From the NCBI RefSeq assembly GCF_009870125.1, contig NC_046683.1, positions 51,847,869 through 51,911,868 of the forward strand: a stretch of DNA of 64,000 nt. Reading direction: 5' to 3'. Source of the stretch: Drosophila pseudoobscura (taxonomy: Eukaryota; Arthropoda; Insecta; Diptera; Drosophilidae). Position 1 is the stretch's first letter. Each line of letters begins with the position of its first letter. Below the pieces are notes generated by a model. That model did no database searches and was not told the DNA's origin. It saw only the letters and a list, made by a program, of their open reading frames with translations. The position numbers were made by a program, and so were the translations under genes. Of this stretch, positions 34,801-45,608 are shown one piece after another.

Positions 34801-36858
34801 ACCCGTCAAGCTGAGAATGGTGCGAATAAACTAAAGAAATTTCAATGGAAGTCATACTAATGTATAATTGGACTCTTGCAGAATGGGTATCTGGTGACAG
34901 GAACCAGCGGACAGGAGTGCCTGCAGCTGACCTTCCTGACGCCCTTCTGGCGCAATCCCTTGTACTTTGGACTACTGGCAGCAGGCCTGATTGGTCTCTG
35001 GATTGTGGTAATGCTGTGGTGAGTATTATGATCGAATATCTCTTGTTTTCCCTCCTCACACCTTCTATATCGTAGCACCCACAATGCCAAGATACTGCGT
35101 CGCAGTCTGTTCGTCTATGGCCTAAGTGGATTGGTCCTGCTCTGCGCCCTCACCGGATGGGAGGTGCGCAACTCCTTTAGCCGCCACTACTTCCCAGAGC
35201 TATGGGGCTTCGACCCCACTTTGCTTCTCGAGAGCAACATCTGGTTCAACGCCCTGATGCAGGTCCTCTTCTCGCTCAACTGCGGCTTTGGCGCCCTGCC
35301 CATGATCACGGGCAAGTTCCTGTACAAAGGGGACGCCGTGCGGACCTCCGTGGTGTACCTCTGCTTCAATCTGCTGATCAATGCCATTGCCGTGACACTG
35401 TTCATGGTGCAGTTCGATCTATCCGCAAACGGTTACCAGATAATGGAGGAGCTCAAGCCGCTGACAGCCATCTACGATCGTGTGCTGGATGGCTCTAAGG
35501 CGGGGGAAAGCGATCTTCTACAGCACCTTGTGCCCGCCCTGATCTACGCCCTCATAATCCTTTCGGCCATGGTGTCCATCACCGTGGCCGTGTACACGTC
35601 GACGCGCCTGGTGCCGCGTCGTCCAAGTTACGTCATCTGCCTGATCGCTCTCGTCGTGGCCGTCATGTCCTTTGCGGCGCCCAAGTTTATCATAGCTCGG
35701 GTGCTGGACTCGCGCCTGGTGGGCACCATGGTTGTGACGGCCCTGGTCTTTGAGCTGATTGCCATAACTTGGATCTACGGAGCCAAGAACATCTACACCG
35801 ACCTGGAGTTCTCCATCGGTCGGCCAATCTTCAAGGTCTGGATGTTTCTTTGGGTCACATGTCCGGCCGTTCTGACGGGCATCCTCGTCTGGTGGTGTGC
35901 CGACGACGACCAGTACGATCTGCTGGCGGAGTACCTGCCGCGCTGGGCTCCCATACTGTTCGTCCTGGCCGTGATCCTCATCATTGCCTGCATCCAGATC
36001 TTCCGCCAGGTGGAGTACAACTTCTTCGGCATGATCTGTGAAGCCTCCAAGCCGGCCAAGGAGTGGGGTCCCGCAGATCCCCTGGCCCGTCACTCATGGA
36101 AGCAATGGCGCTCTGTCTGCCAGGACACGGGCCGGCGGGACTTCACCCTGCGCCGACGCGGCACTCGCGACTACACGCATTCCATCAAAAAAGGGCAGTA
36201 CTCGGGTGCCCAGAAATACGGCGTCCAGAACGGCGGACAGACGCAGACACCGATGCACCAGCCCCACTGGAAATCCTCCACCCCGGGCAACAGTTCGCCC
36301 AACTACAGCGGCTCCATGTTCGGGGACTCAGCCATCGAGGAGGACATCAGCGTGGACAAGTTTCCGGGCATCACGCAACAGCAGTATGTGCCATTCCAAG
36401 CCAATGATGCCAAGCCGATGAGGTACTCTCAGCGGATGCGCCAGACGGCCCAGCCCCAGACCCTGACACGGCTGCCTCCACCGACACCTGCGGGGGGTAC
36501 TACAGTGGAGAAGCACCGCGAGGTAGTCTACATCCGGCGCCTATCCGATGGAGGCACCGGCTCCGGCCACGCCACCCGCATCGAGATTTCGCCCTCCAAC
36601 GAATCCATCACATACGGGAACGGCAAGACCAACAACAACTCGGCCTTGGCCATGTCCAGGAATCCGCTGGGCCGTTCCACGGGCTGCCTAGTACCCAGCC
36701 AGCCGCCACCACCGCCCAGAGTCCATATCAAGCGGTCGGCCAGCTCAGTGGTCAACGTAAACGGCAAGCTGCCACCGCCGACATCCGCCGCGGCCGGGGA
36801 TCACATTTGCTGGCGGAAGTTCAACGTCAATCCAGAAGAGTATTCCACGGAACTGTGA
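22885..36858 (+). CDS. blot: bloated tubules, divergent SLC6 (neurotransmitter transporter family) protein
   Basis: Six coding exons: 22885-23508, about 29853-29954, 32104-32335, 34674-34819, 34882-35018 and 35076-36858, giving about 1007 residues. Exon 1 gives a Ser/Thr-rich cytosolic N terminus of 208 residues. Exons 2-3 carry YLADYLYVVHEDVPFRYYRK and then TM1-TM2 with NVVRFPRELDRYG and GLPMMLLEISVGQFLGQG. The later exons cover TM3-TM12, with two Cys flanking the short EL2 (FRECAGP, GQECLQL). A 270-residue Pro/Ser/Gln-rich tail follows. In D. melanogaster blot is needed to organise the apical cortex of Malpighian tubule cells. Compared with classical SLC6 proteins, the Asp of monoamine transporters is Ser and the NGGG turn is RYGS, so substrate and ion coupling may be altered. 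The acceptor of exon 2 is uncertain; see the separate entry. Confidence 0.85.
23509..29687 (+). other. blot intron 1, with possible internal promoter region
   Basis: A donor (AAGCAG|GTGAGT) opens the intron. I see no supported gene inside. Features include a GGGGCA hexamer run at 26843-26889, (CTG)7 at 27001-27021, and a CG-rich block at 28380-28620. A following stretch (28880-29310) with many 'aaacagaaacag' and 'aacaacagc' repeats looks like a fly 5' UTR. An alternative blot promoter here would allow a shorter isoform starting at the Met codon at 29817. Confidence 0.4.
26843..26889. repeat. GGGGCA/GGGGTA hexamer run
   Basis: About seven G-rich hexamers in the blot intron. Four or more runs of G on one strand could in principle fold as a quadruplex. 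Confidence 0.8.
29688..29954 (+). other. blot: blot second coding exon, three in-phase candidate acceptors
   Basis: The exon ends at 29954 with AAA|GTAAGT. Three AG sites leave the frame intact with exon 1: 29686-29687 (very long T-rich tract, ccccttag), 29851-29852 (ctgctgcccctacaag, with no AG in the 60 bases before it) and 29860-29861. The first version adds 55 residues with a CX2C-X13-CX2C pattern. The second adds none of that. Codon use upstream of 29853 is AT-rich and intron-like, so I take 29853 as the default start, but the first site also has a long AG-free zone. The Met codon at 29817 lies in between. Confidence 0.5.
29955..32103 (+). other. blot intron 2
   Basis: It opens with GTAAGT and closes with ctccattccag. 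No gene or element is recognised. Open frames are short and low-complexity. Confidence 0.6.
32336..34673 (+). other. blot intron 3
   Basis: It opens with GTAAAT after the TM2 exon and closes with ctgcttttag. It contains a triple 'ggccaat' run near 33300-33325 and GC-rich stretches near 33180-33530, none with recognisable coding content. Confidence 0.6.
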
Positions 36859-37500
36859 ACCGAAGGATGGAAGCGCAAGGAGCGCATGGAGAGGAGGAGA
36901 AAACGAAGCATTCACATTCAAAAAGACTTGTTGCATCCAAAAGAAACGTATCTGTATCTGTAAGCTGTACGAGTATTGCATCTGAAGCACAGACCTATCG
37001 ATAAGCTACGAATAACGAATTATGCCCATATGCAAAGTGTATCTTCTAGTTCCGAACTGTACATAGTGAAAGAGCAGAGCATTCCTAGATATAGTTCTAC
37101 GATCTAGTTCCCTAGCGTAAGTCGAGAAAATTCCGTTGTCATTACCCATCTGGAAAGGAAAGTAGAGGAGGAGTAACTGGAGTAGATCAGCACTGGTCTA
37201 CACACAGTCTAAGCACTTGATATGTAACCAATTTACCATTATAGTCTACATTTTTTTTTTGCCTGAACGAGTGGATGATCTATTGTTAGTGAGTAATCTG
37301 AGTGCCTGAAAACATGAATTATGAATTAATAGCTCTATGTAGAATCCTATACCTAGACTCAGTTCTTAGTTAGTTCTTAGTCTGACACAATATCCTAAGA
37401 ATCGGAGCAACGCGCCTGGCTGTGTTGCCTTCGATGTTAAGTTAATTGAGAACACAACGATGTCGAAAGCGATCTTATATAATAAATGGTACGTTTAGTA
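36859..37500 (+). other. blot 3' UTR
   Basis: AT-rich sequence after the blot stop codon. The first AATAAA is at 37481-37486, which would give a 3' UTR of about 640-650 bases. Confidence 0.55.
37481..37486 (+). terminator. Poly(A) signal of blot
   Basis: A canonical AATAAA about 620 bases after the stop, followed by a GT-rich sequence. Confidence 0.55.
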
Positions 37501-37509
37501 AATTATGAT

Positions 37510-40500
37510 TCTCTCTGTGTCCCATCTTTTGGCATCCCAAATATCAAAGTTCGCGTTCATTAATTGATGCTAAGTTTAGAGCCCAGCCAGCACACTTTTA
37601 CTTAAATATTTTAGCCATAAATCGGAGGAGAACCAGAATCTTAATTAGCATAAATGCTCGAACATGATCGGTGGTTCGTGTCTGGGTCCTAAAATATATG
37701 TTCTGCTGGTTCCTTGCGCTATAAATTTTGGCTACACAATTGCACATTTTTCTAAACGGCCAACCAGATGTCGGACAAGTGAACTTCCTGCGAATGGTAA
37801 TTCCAATAGCTCTATAAATGCCGCTTAATATGCAGACTAATTTATGACGATGATCGCAAACGAAACTGTACGACGACAATCGATGGATATATCGATTTAA
37901 CGATGCTGTGTACGGTGACTGGGGCGGGGGGTAACTTGTGTTAAACATTTTTTCCTAATGAATTTAACTGGATCTGAAATATTTTTGTTACTGGCTTCTA
38001 GTTTGAATACTTAAGGATCAGGTTTGGTTAGGTTTGGGTATTATTTGATCTTTGAATAAGCGAATACAACGATTTCGTGCTCGTTTTTTTACAGAAAAAC
38101 TTACAAGAAGTAAATTTTAAATCATTTTTAATTGATTGGTTTTTTGAAACAATATCTAATGACAACAGGCTTTAAGATCTATATCCAAATCATTTTAAAT
38201 CTTTATCTTAATTGAAATATTACACGATTAATATTGTAGCAATTGAATCAGATCATATCAATGATCTGTTAAGAGCGACCAACGAATGGGTCCATCAATA
38301 GCTGTGTGTTTTGGATGATGCCGCTTCTTGTTTTGCTCTCAGCGGGAGGGCCTTGAATCGGGCATATCGAATGGATGGAACAAGCGTGTGATGTATGGCT
38401 TAAGTTAATCGATTCCACATAAAAATATAGTTTAGCCAAGCAGAAGTGCATGCTGAGAGAATCGATGGATGGCACCCATGATGGAATATCGTTAAGGCAG
38501 CAACTAAAATGCTAATCGATCGATGCCCAAGCAGACACAAATACGATTATCTTTCACACAATATACTCGCACGCATACACATAGATGTCAGTATATGGAG
38601 ATATGTACATGTACATACTTACATATATGTATGTTGCTTCCTCTGTTTTGCATAATACCCATGCACCCATACACAGAAGAGAGAGAGATAGAGATAGTGA
38701 GATACGTATAGCCACAGACAATTTTGTGGTTACGAATCTTGTATTACCAGCTGAGGTATCTGCTAACTGATGAATTTTATACAAATTTGATACACTCGAG
38801 GTGAACTTGATTTTGTTTGGCGGTGTTGTTGCTGCTTCTGCTTTGGCTGTTTGTTGTTGCTTGATGTTTTTGGATAGAAGCATCTATGTCTAAATGGAGA
38901 TACATAGATACCATGCAGAGGCAGAGGCAGAGGCAGGGGCAGAGCAACAGAGCGACAGAGTCCAACGAGTTTTGTTCGCCGTTTTTTATTTTATATGAAA
39001 ATTCAAATTAAAGCTAATAAATACTTAGGCGTTCATTGTGGCTCAGACCCGAGCTAGATGTGGCTTTATCTGAAATTCATTAGAAAACTGGTCCAACTAA
39101 CCTTCGAGCTGGGAAGAAGCCCCACCGGGAGGGTGCGCGGGGACTCCAAACTGATTGACGTCTTCGGATTGCATAATCCAATTAAATTGGCGATAAGTGC
39201 CTGAGATGTGGTGTCAAGTCGAGTTAATGCCAAGACATTGGGGCAAGGATTCCATGGCTGATGCGATTGTGGTGCCATATAGCCTACTTTTTGGGTGGGG
39301 GATCCGCACCCAGCACACCCCACCTCCCCAGGGTGTCTGTCTGAACTTGTTGCCTTCTCTGCCTTCTCAAAAAAGAAACATGGCCAAGAAATGCGGAAGC
39401 CAGCGCAGACACCTTACCGTGTCGGCTCTTCTGGGAATGGTTGGATGTGTGGTCTGGGACCTCAGGCAACAAATCAAAAACGCCACAACTGGTAAAAATG
39501 AACTAGTGGCTTGTGGGGTGCCACTGCCAGTGCAGAATCGTGTTCGCATCGCACGCTGCTAAGATCAGACTCTTCACAGGCCACCGCATCTCCAGACATC
39601 GATAAATAACAAATAAATGTATATATCGGGCCTGGCAAGTGCGTCAGTTTCTGTTACCTCATGAAGCTTTTTTTTGGAAGACATCAAATGGGATTGGCAA
39701 CCTTAGCTCGAAGAGAGTAATACTCTTCTTGAACTGGTGGATAATTGTACCTAAGTTGTAAAATAATAAACGATGAACATTGGAGCCTTCCTCTTGGAGT
39801 CTTCCTTCTTTTGACTTGATGTGTATCAAATACTCGAATGGATATCCTTCACTTCCCCTTTACATATATCAAAGGGTATACATGAATAAAAGAAACAGGA
39901 CTGGGAAGTTTGCATTATAATTTTAATTTTCGGATCCGAGATTTTCGGGCATAGAACGGTCGCTGTCAATGTGGTGGTCGGCCTACAAGATGCTCGAATA
40001 AGTAAGTGGCTATATATTATGTGCTGGACCAACGAACCAGTTGGCTATTGAAATGAGGCGATATAACCAGTTGGTAGCCACAGTTCCCAGTCCAGTCCAA
40101 AACAAATGATTTTTATTCGAAATTAATTTTCGATTTGTGTTTTTCTCCTTTTTTTTTTGCCCAATCCGTGTAGAATTTATACAGCCCCATCTTTGGCTTA
40201 AAGTCTGATCTGTAGCTCCATTTCGTATGTTTTTATATGTATCTAATTTGTATGTATTTTATTTTGAATTCAATTTTAACTTAAAAGTCGGCCCATCAGC
40301 CTTGTGACCGAGCGACGCGTGTGGATCGAGTTGAGATGCTCCAATTTCTGACTTTATTTGTGTGTTTTTTTTTTTTTGGTCAAGAGTGTTTCAGTCTCAC
40401 ATAAAAAGTATTATTTTGTTTTAGCTATTTCTTCGCCTTAAGTGGGCTAATTTACAAGCTGGCTAAGATGGCAGAGGTGCAGAGGTGAAGTGCACTCTCG

Positions 40501-43500
40501 AGATGGCCATTAATCAAGTCAAGAGTCTCGGCTCAAGTTCCATTTTGGGGCACCTTCCGTTTTGACCCAAGTCTCGAGATGTTGTGTGCTGTTTGGTGTC
40601 GCTGTCGGCTTAAGTGAATAATTGGTTCAATTTCGTTCTTGATCTCCAACTGCCAGCAATGTCATGCAAACTATATGCTAGTCGGACAATTATCGGAGCT
40701 TTATTAATGGTGAATCTGTTGGCATCTTATAGATTCTGGATAAGATGAAACACCCGAAAACTTTCGCTTTGAAAGGCCAAGCAAGTTTGTTAAACTTTCA
40801 AGGGTCACTCGGTTATGTAATGGCTCGACGCACCACACAGCAGATTCTTCTGGGGAACAGGTTTGCCCCCACCTGTCCCCCGGTTTTCAGCGGTGTGAGT
40901 GTGACCCTCAGCGATTCCCCCAAAATCGTTCGGGTGTCTCATTTAACGCGGCAAGGATGCCAATGGCAATGGCCCGCAATCGTGTCCCATAAATTGGTGG
41001 AAAAAAAAAACGAAGCAAACTGGTTAACGCTCGCCTGCCGGTGTCCTTGATAAGGCTTATTAATATTTTTGGTTGTTTCGGTGTCTCTCGGGCGGGGAAA
41101 AACACGTTTACTTCGGTGGCCCGCCTTTAATTTGGAATTGAGCGTATCCGATCCACTGCAGGTTTTTGATTCGGGTACATTTCTCAGATATACGCGAATT
41201 GCCAATGGTATTTATTCATCGAATCGGAATATCCATTAACGAAATACCGTTAGCCAATTGTTTATACGATCGACAGCGGCTGGGTGTAAGCACTTATTAA
41301 AACATTTTAATATTCATAAATTATCATCGTTGGGTTCTGTATCAGTATCAGAGCTAACTGTTATTGATATTCATCGAGCAAATTTGAGCGGACAGTTGTT
41401 AAAATAATTTATAACAATTTTATCGGTTTATCTTAAAGATTTTGCACTCGATAAATAACTTTTATTTGACTTAATGAAGCGTCTTTAAATGTTGAAAGTC
41501 CCATTCATTCTAAGAATTATCCTTACATGCATTAAATACAAGCCCAATGGGGAATTTATTGGTCGTGTCAAGGCTTGGATGAGTCCTTGGGGGTTTCCTA
41601 TTGAATCTGTCAAACTTGAGATAAGCGTCCCATGAATGAAAGAACGAAGTATAATACAACAAGTTCGTTGACTTCTTTTATGAAATATTATTCACATTTA
41701 TCACAATTCACTTTTAAAGAGGATTACATCATCATGCATATATAAATATATTGGCAATAAACTAAAAAAGATAAAATTATATACAACCAATAAATAGTGG
41801 ATTTAATTTATTTTCTAATTAAATTCTTTTTCTATTAATGTTTTAGTTTCTGAATAATTCCCTTTGAGAATTCAATAAAGTACTGATCTTTTTCAAATAA
41901 TATTATCGCATAAAAAAAATTCTTTCTCTTTCCATCAAAAAATTCCCACGTCCTCCCGCCCAAAACTTTCCTTTTCGATCTCTGAAGTTCATCTAAAATT
42001 CAGCCAGAACCTTCCAATTCAACTTCCTACACCAAAGATCCAAGCCATTTTCATAGTCACAAACAAAAACTAGAAAAGCAAAATGGGGAAACTAGTTAGT
42101 TTGGTTGGGTGTTTGTTTGGATGCCGGATTTACATAAATATAAATCTTAAGCAGAAGACAATATGGACCGCCTTGAGTTGAGGTTGAGCCGTATAGAATC
42201 CGCCGCTGAGACGCGGACAAATGCCTTATGTATAGGGATACATTTGCATAAATCATAAGCACAATTAACGATGTTGCGGCGCTTGTTCTTGGCCAGATGC
42301 TGACGCAGGTGACGTGACATTTGACTCGTAAATTTATACGATTCCCGCCGCTTAGATCCGCCAAATTTGAATAACCACGCACTCTGAGACTTTGTCTCAG
42401 ATCGGTCTCGATCTCAGCCTCATCCATCCTACTCGTACAATGCGTATGTCTTTCGCGGGGCAAGAGGCCTCTTATAAATATTCAGTGGTGACTCTTTCCT
42501 ATCGTTCTTCGCTGAACACTTTTCATTAGGCTCGAATTGTCGGAACTCGTTGCCAAGAGACTTGATTTCAATTTTAATGGCCTGTGCGTGAGTGTATTTA
42601 ATTTGCACTGGGATTAGATAAGCTCGGCGTACTTCTACCTGAATGGAACCTGGCTATAGAATGTCTTCAAATTAAGAGTTCCATGACAGTCTTTTAAGAT
42701 CTCATTGAGTTTAGCACTCATTTCAAATGACTCGGTAAATGAAATCAAATAGGGAATAGGCAATGAACTTTTTTCAGATGAGCTCCTCAACTGTAGAAAG
42801 CGGGCATAACTATTCCCTGTTCTTTGCTGTTACAGGTCTTTAAAGTTTTTAGAAAGCCCTAACATAGCTTCCTTCCAGGATGAATTGGGAATGGATGAGC
42901 TTACTGGTCAAAGCAGTTTCAAATAATCTCTGATGAAAAATCTTTGTGTTAAGTCTAACACCCATCGGAAATAGCTGGGAGTCGAGATCTGGCTGATAAA
43001 ACTGAAACCGAATCGACATTTCATATTCATGATTTCCGCACCCAAGACAAAAGCCGCCCAAGCAGCAAACACCCAAAATAAACATAAGCTTCTATTTAAT
43101 TTTAAAAGTTGCTAATTCTCTTATAGAACAAAGAGGAGGAGGGGCTAAAATATCATGTTAAGAATCTGGTTAGACGGGCACATGTCAGGGACATGTTGAC
43201 TTGGATTTGACAGTGGCGTTGTTTCGTAATTTCGAGCTGGATTGTCCTTCGATGGAGACCAAAATCCGAGGCAACGAATTCTCATCGCCGGCATGGAATA
43301 CCAACGTATAATCGACTGTCGCAACGACCGATGATTTGACACAAAAAGGCTTTTCCTCCAGCCGGTATTCGAGAAGTTTTCAGCACAAATAGAGAAGAAA
43401 AAAAAAATCACTTGAATTTCCCGCAATGACAAATTTGAAATGTCAGCAGTCGTCGCCAAGTGTCATTGCCTCTCCGGAGGTGACGAGGAGGAGTTGGAGA

Positions 43501-45350
43501 TGTGCAAAGCAAGTTATGACCCGAATTGTTGGCCAGCTGGAGGTTTCTCACTGCTTATGCAATTACAGCCGAGAATTAATTACCGCCTGACGGCCGTCTT
43601 TGTCCACTTAGAGGGTGACTTCCTCAAGTCTCGAAGTCTCGTCTGGGTCGACTAATTACGCGATGATCTCTACCACAGACCGCCCATGAATGGCCGGCCA
43701 CGCACTGGCACTGGCTCTGGCCAAAAGAGTCCAGCCATCTGCAGGGGCTACTGGAGGAGGAGTCTCACAACAGTGGGCGTCTGGCTGATTGGTTCATTAA
43801 AATCCAAATGTTCGGCGTGACTGCTTTTCATGAGCTCGAAAATTAATAAATTCTAGTTATTAAGCATAAACAAAATACAGCAAAACTGCAGGCGATGACA
43901 AACTCTGACTGAAACTCGTTTCGGTGTCAATCGCTGAGCGGCAGAAGAATGATCAGCCGCTGCCCCAGTCCCAGCCTCCGCCTCAGATGCAGTTTTTTTG
44001 GAGTTGGGGGCTTCTTCGAGGGGCGATCTCTGATGAGATTCTCCGAGATGTGTGTGCGTCTAAAGGTCATTCGGTTATGCGAGTCAGAGATGGCGGTGCC
44101 TACCTTAACATTCAACTCCATCTGCTGACCCCCAGACGCACGCACCCAACATCGGGCGCGAAGTCAACCGGTTCATGTTCCTCGGGCGAAACTGCATGTA
44201 GGCCTAAGCCCAAGTCCGGACGGGGTAATTGCCATTAGCCAACGCCTGATCTTCTCACATTTCTCAGCTCTACTACGAGTATACTATACTATTTGCCTTG
44301 GCAAGCTCCGATGGGAGCCTTGACTCGGCGCAACTGACAGTCGATTGATGAAATTGATGAAATTTTTCGTCTCTGCTCGAAGCTCATGCTGGGCATTTTG
44401 CATCTAAGCCGTTTACAAAATTAAACGCTGCATGACAAAATGTTTAACACTCGATGGTACAGTGATAGCCCTCAAAGAGTGGATTGCACTCACCGATTTA
44501 CTTCACTGGTAGTTCGATTTTCTCTAGACAGGTTTCACTGGTATTTGCAAGCGTCTCTTAATCCAAAATATAACCAAAATATTCAGAAATCTGGTATGAG
44601 TACACTGCACGGTATATATAAGGTCCGTTTTGCTTTATAGAGCTTTGGCTGTACACATAAGCTTGTGAATGCCAAAATCTATACCAATCTACTTATTTCT
44701 TTTAGAGATCTCTCACTGTACCCAAAATCTGCTCTTATGACAAAATCTCAATGAAATTTGATTACTGAAACCCTCCCGTTCGCTTTTGGGGGTTCTCACT
44801 TTATCTAAAAGTTGGAATTTTGGCAAAAACTGACCAAAAAGCATCTGCATAGTGTGTTTGCCCAAATCAAAGGCAGCTAAATAGTAAAACCAACAGCAAA
44901 TTGGCCAAGTTAAGCATGCGGTAGTACAAGTAAGTATCTGGTGCTTCTGCTACTGCTGCCGCATCAGGTTTGTTATAATTGCTGCTTTAGGGCTTACTCG
45001 AATTTGGCCAACTGATGTTAGCCGTCTGTTAACTCCCAAACATCTCAAGCAGAGACAGCAGAAGCGACAGCAGCGGCAGGTCTGGGACTGGTTAACCGCC
45101 TGGTCAGCCTCGGCAGACGTCGCGACGGCGCGACGGCGCTGGCAGAGAGCGCCGCATCTTCATCTTAGCCGCTTTCGGTTTCGACCGCTGCCTTCTTCTC
45201 CACCTCTGCTGTTGCTGCCACTGGTTGTGCCGCTGCTGCTGCGGTCCGGGGCGAGTGTTAACCGCTGTCGCCCAAGTGAAGAAGATGCCTCTGCCTCTGT
45301 CGCTGCCTCTGTCGACGGTGGCGTTGCGGCGTTGCTTTTCGGGCAGATGG
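37510..45350. other. Intergenic region between blot and the YLP-repeat gene
   Basis: No gene is supported. Open frames up to about 120 codons on either strand lack family resemblance and show no codon-bias contrast. A TATATATAAG box at 44613-44622 lacks a clear initiator. The segment 45060-45350 is GC-rich and CAG/CTG-rich and forms the proximal upstream region of the next promoter. Confidence 0.5.
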
Positions 45351-45357
45351 CGGGTCC

Positions 45358-45400
45358 GAGTATATATAGAAAATCTACAAGTTTTGATGCTTTAGTTGGT
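45358..45400 (+). promoter_or_regulatory. TATA plus initiator promoter of the YLP-repeat gene
   Basis: GAGTATATATAG places a TATA box at 45361-45369. TTTAGTT at 45391-45397 fits the fly initiator with A+1 at 45394, 33 bases after the first T of the TATA box, the usual spacing. The 5' UTR would then be about 215 bases to the ATG at 45609. TATA promoters are typical of regulated, highly expressed secreted-protein genes in insects. Confidence 0.6.
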
Positions 45401-45608
45401 ATTCCACACTCGACCTAGAAGTTAAACCAACTTAGCTGGGCATCGATCAAATTCAATTGACCATTGAATTTTGATACGATCGGTCGCGTCGTCTTCTTAG
45501 CCATTCCGCCAAGGATTACGCACGAAAAGGATTACCTAACGAAATCGGGATTAATAAATCAGCAAACCTCCAGTTTGAGTCTATAGCAGCTGTCCAAAAG
45601 TGTACACC

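Noticed and set aside
35518..36093. Minus-strand open frame opposite the blot transporter exon
   Set aside because: Shadow of the SLC6 coding frame.
37598..37948. Minus-strand 116-codon open frame after blot
   Set aside because: AT-rich, no family resemblance, expected length for chance in such spacing.
42092..42463. Minus-strand 123-codon open frame in the intergenic region
   Set aside because: No recognisable domain and no neighbouring promoter or exon signals; consistent with chance.
43924..44238. Plus-strand 104-codon open frame
   Set aside because: Mixed composition without a domain or splice context; starts and ends in low-complexity DNA.
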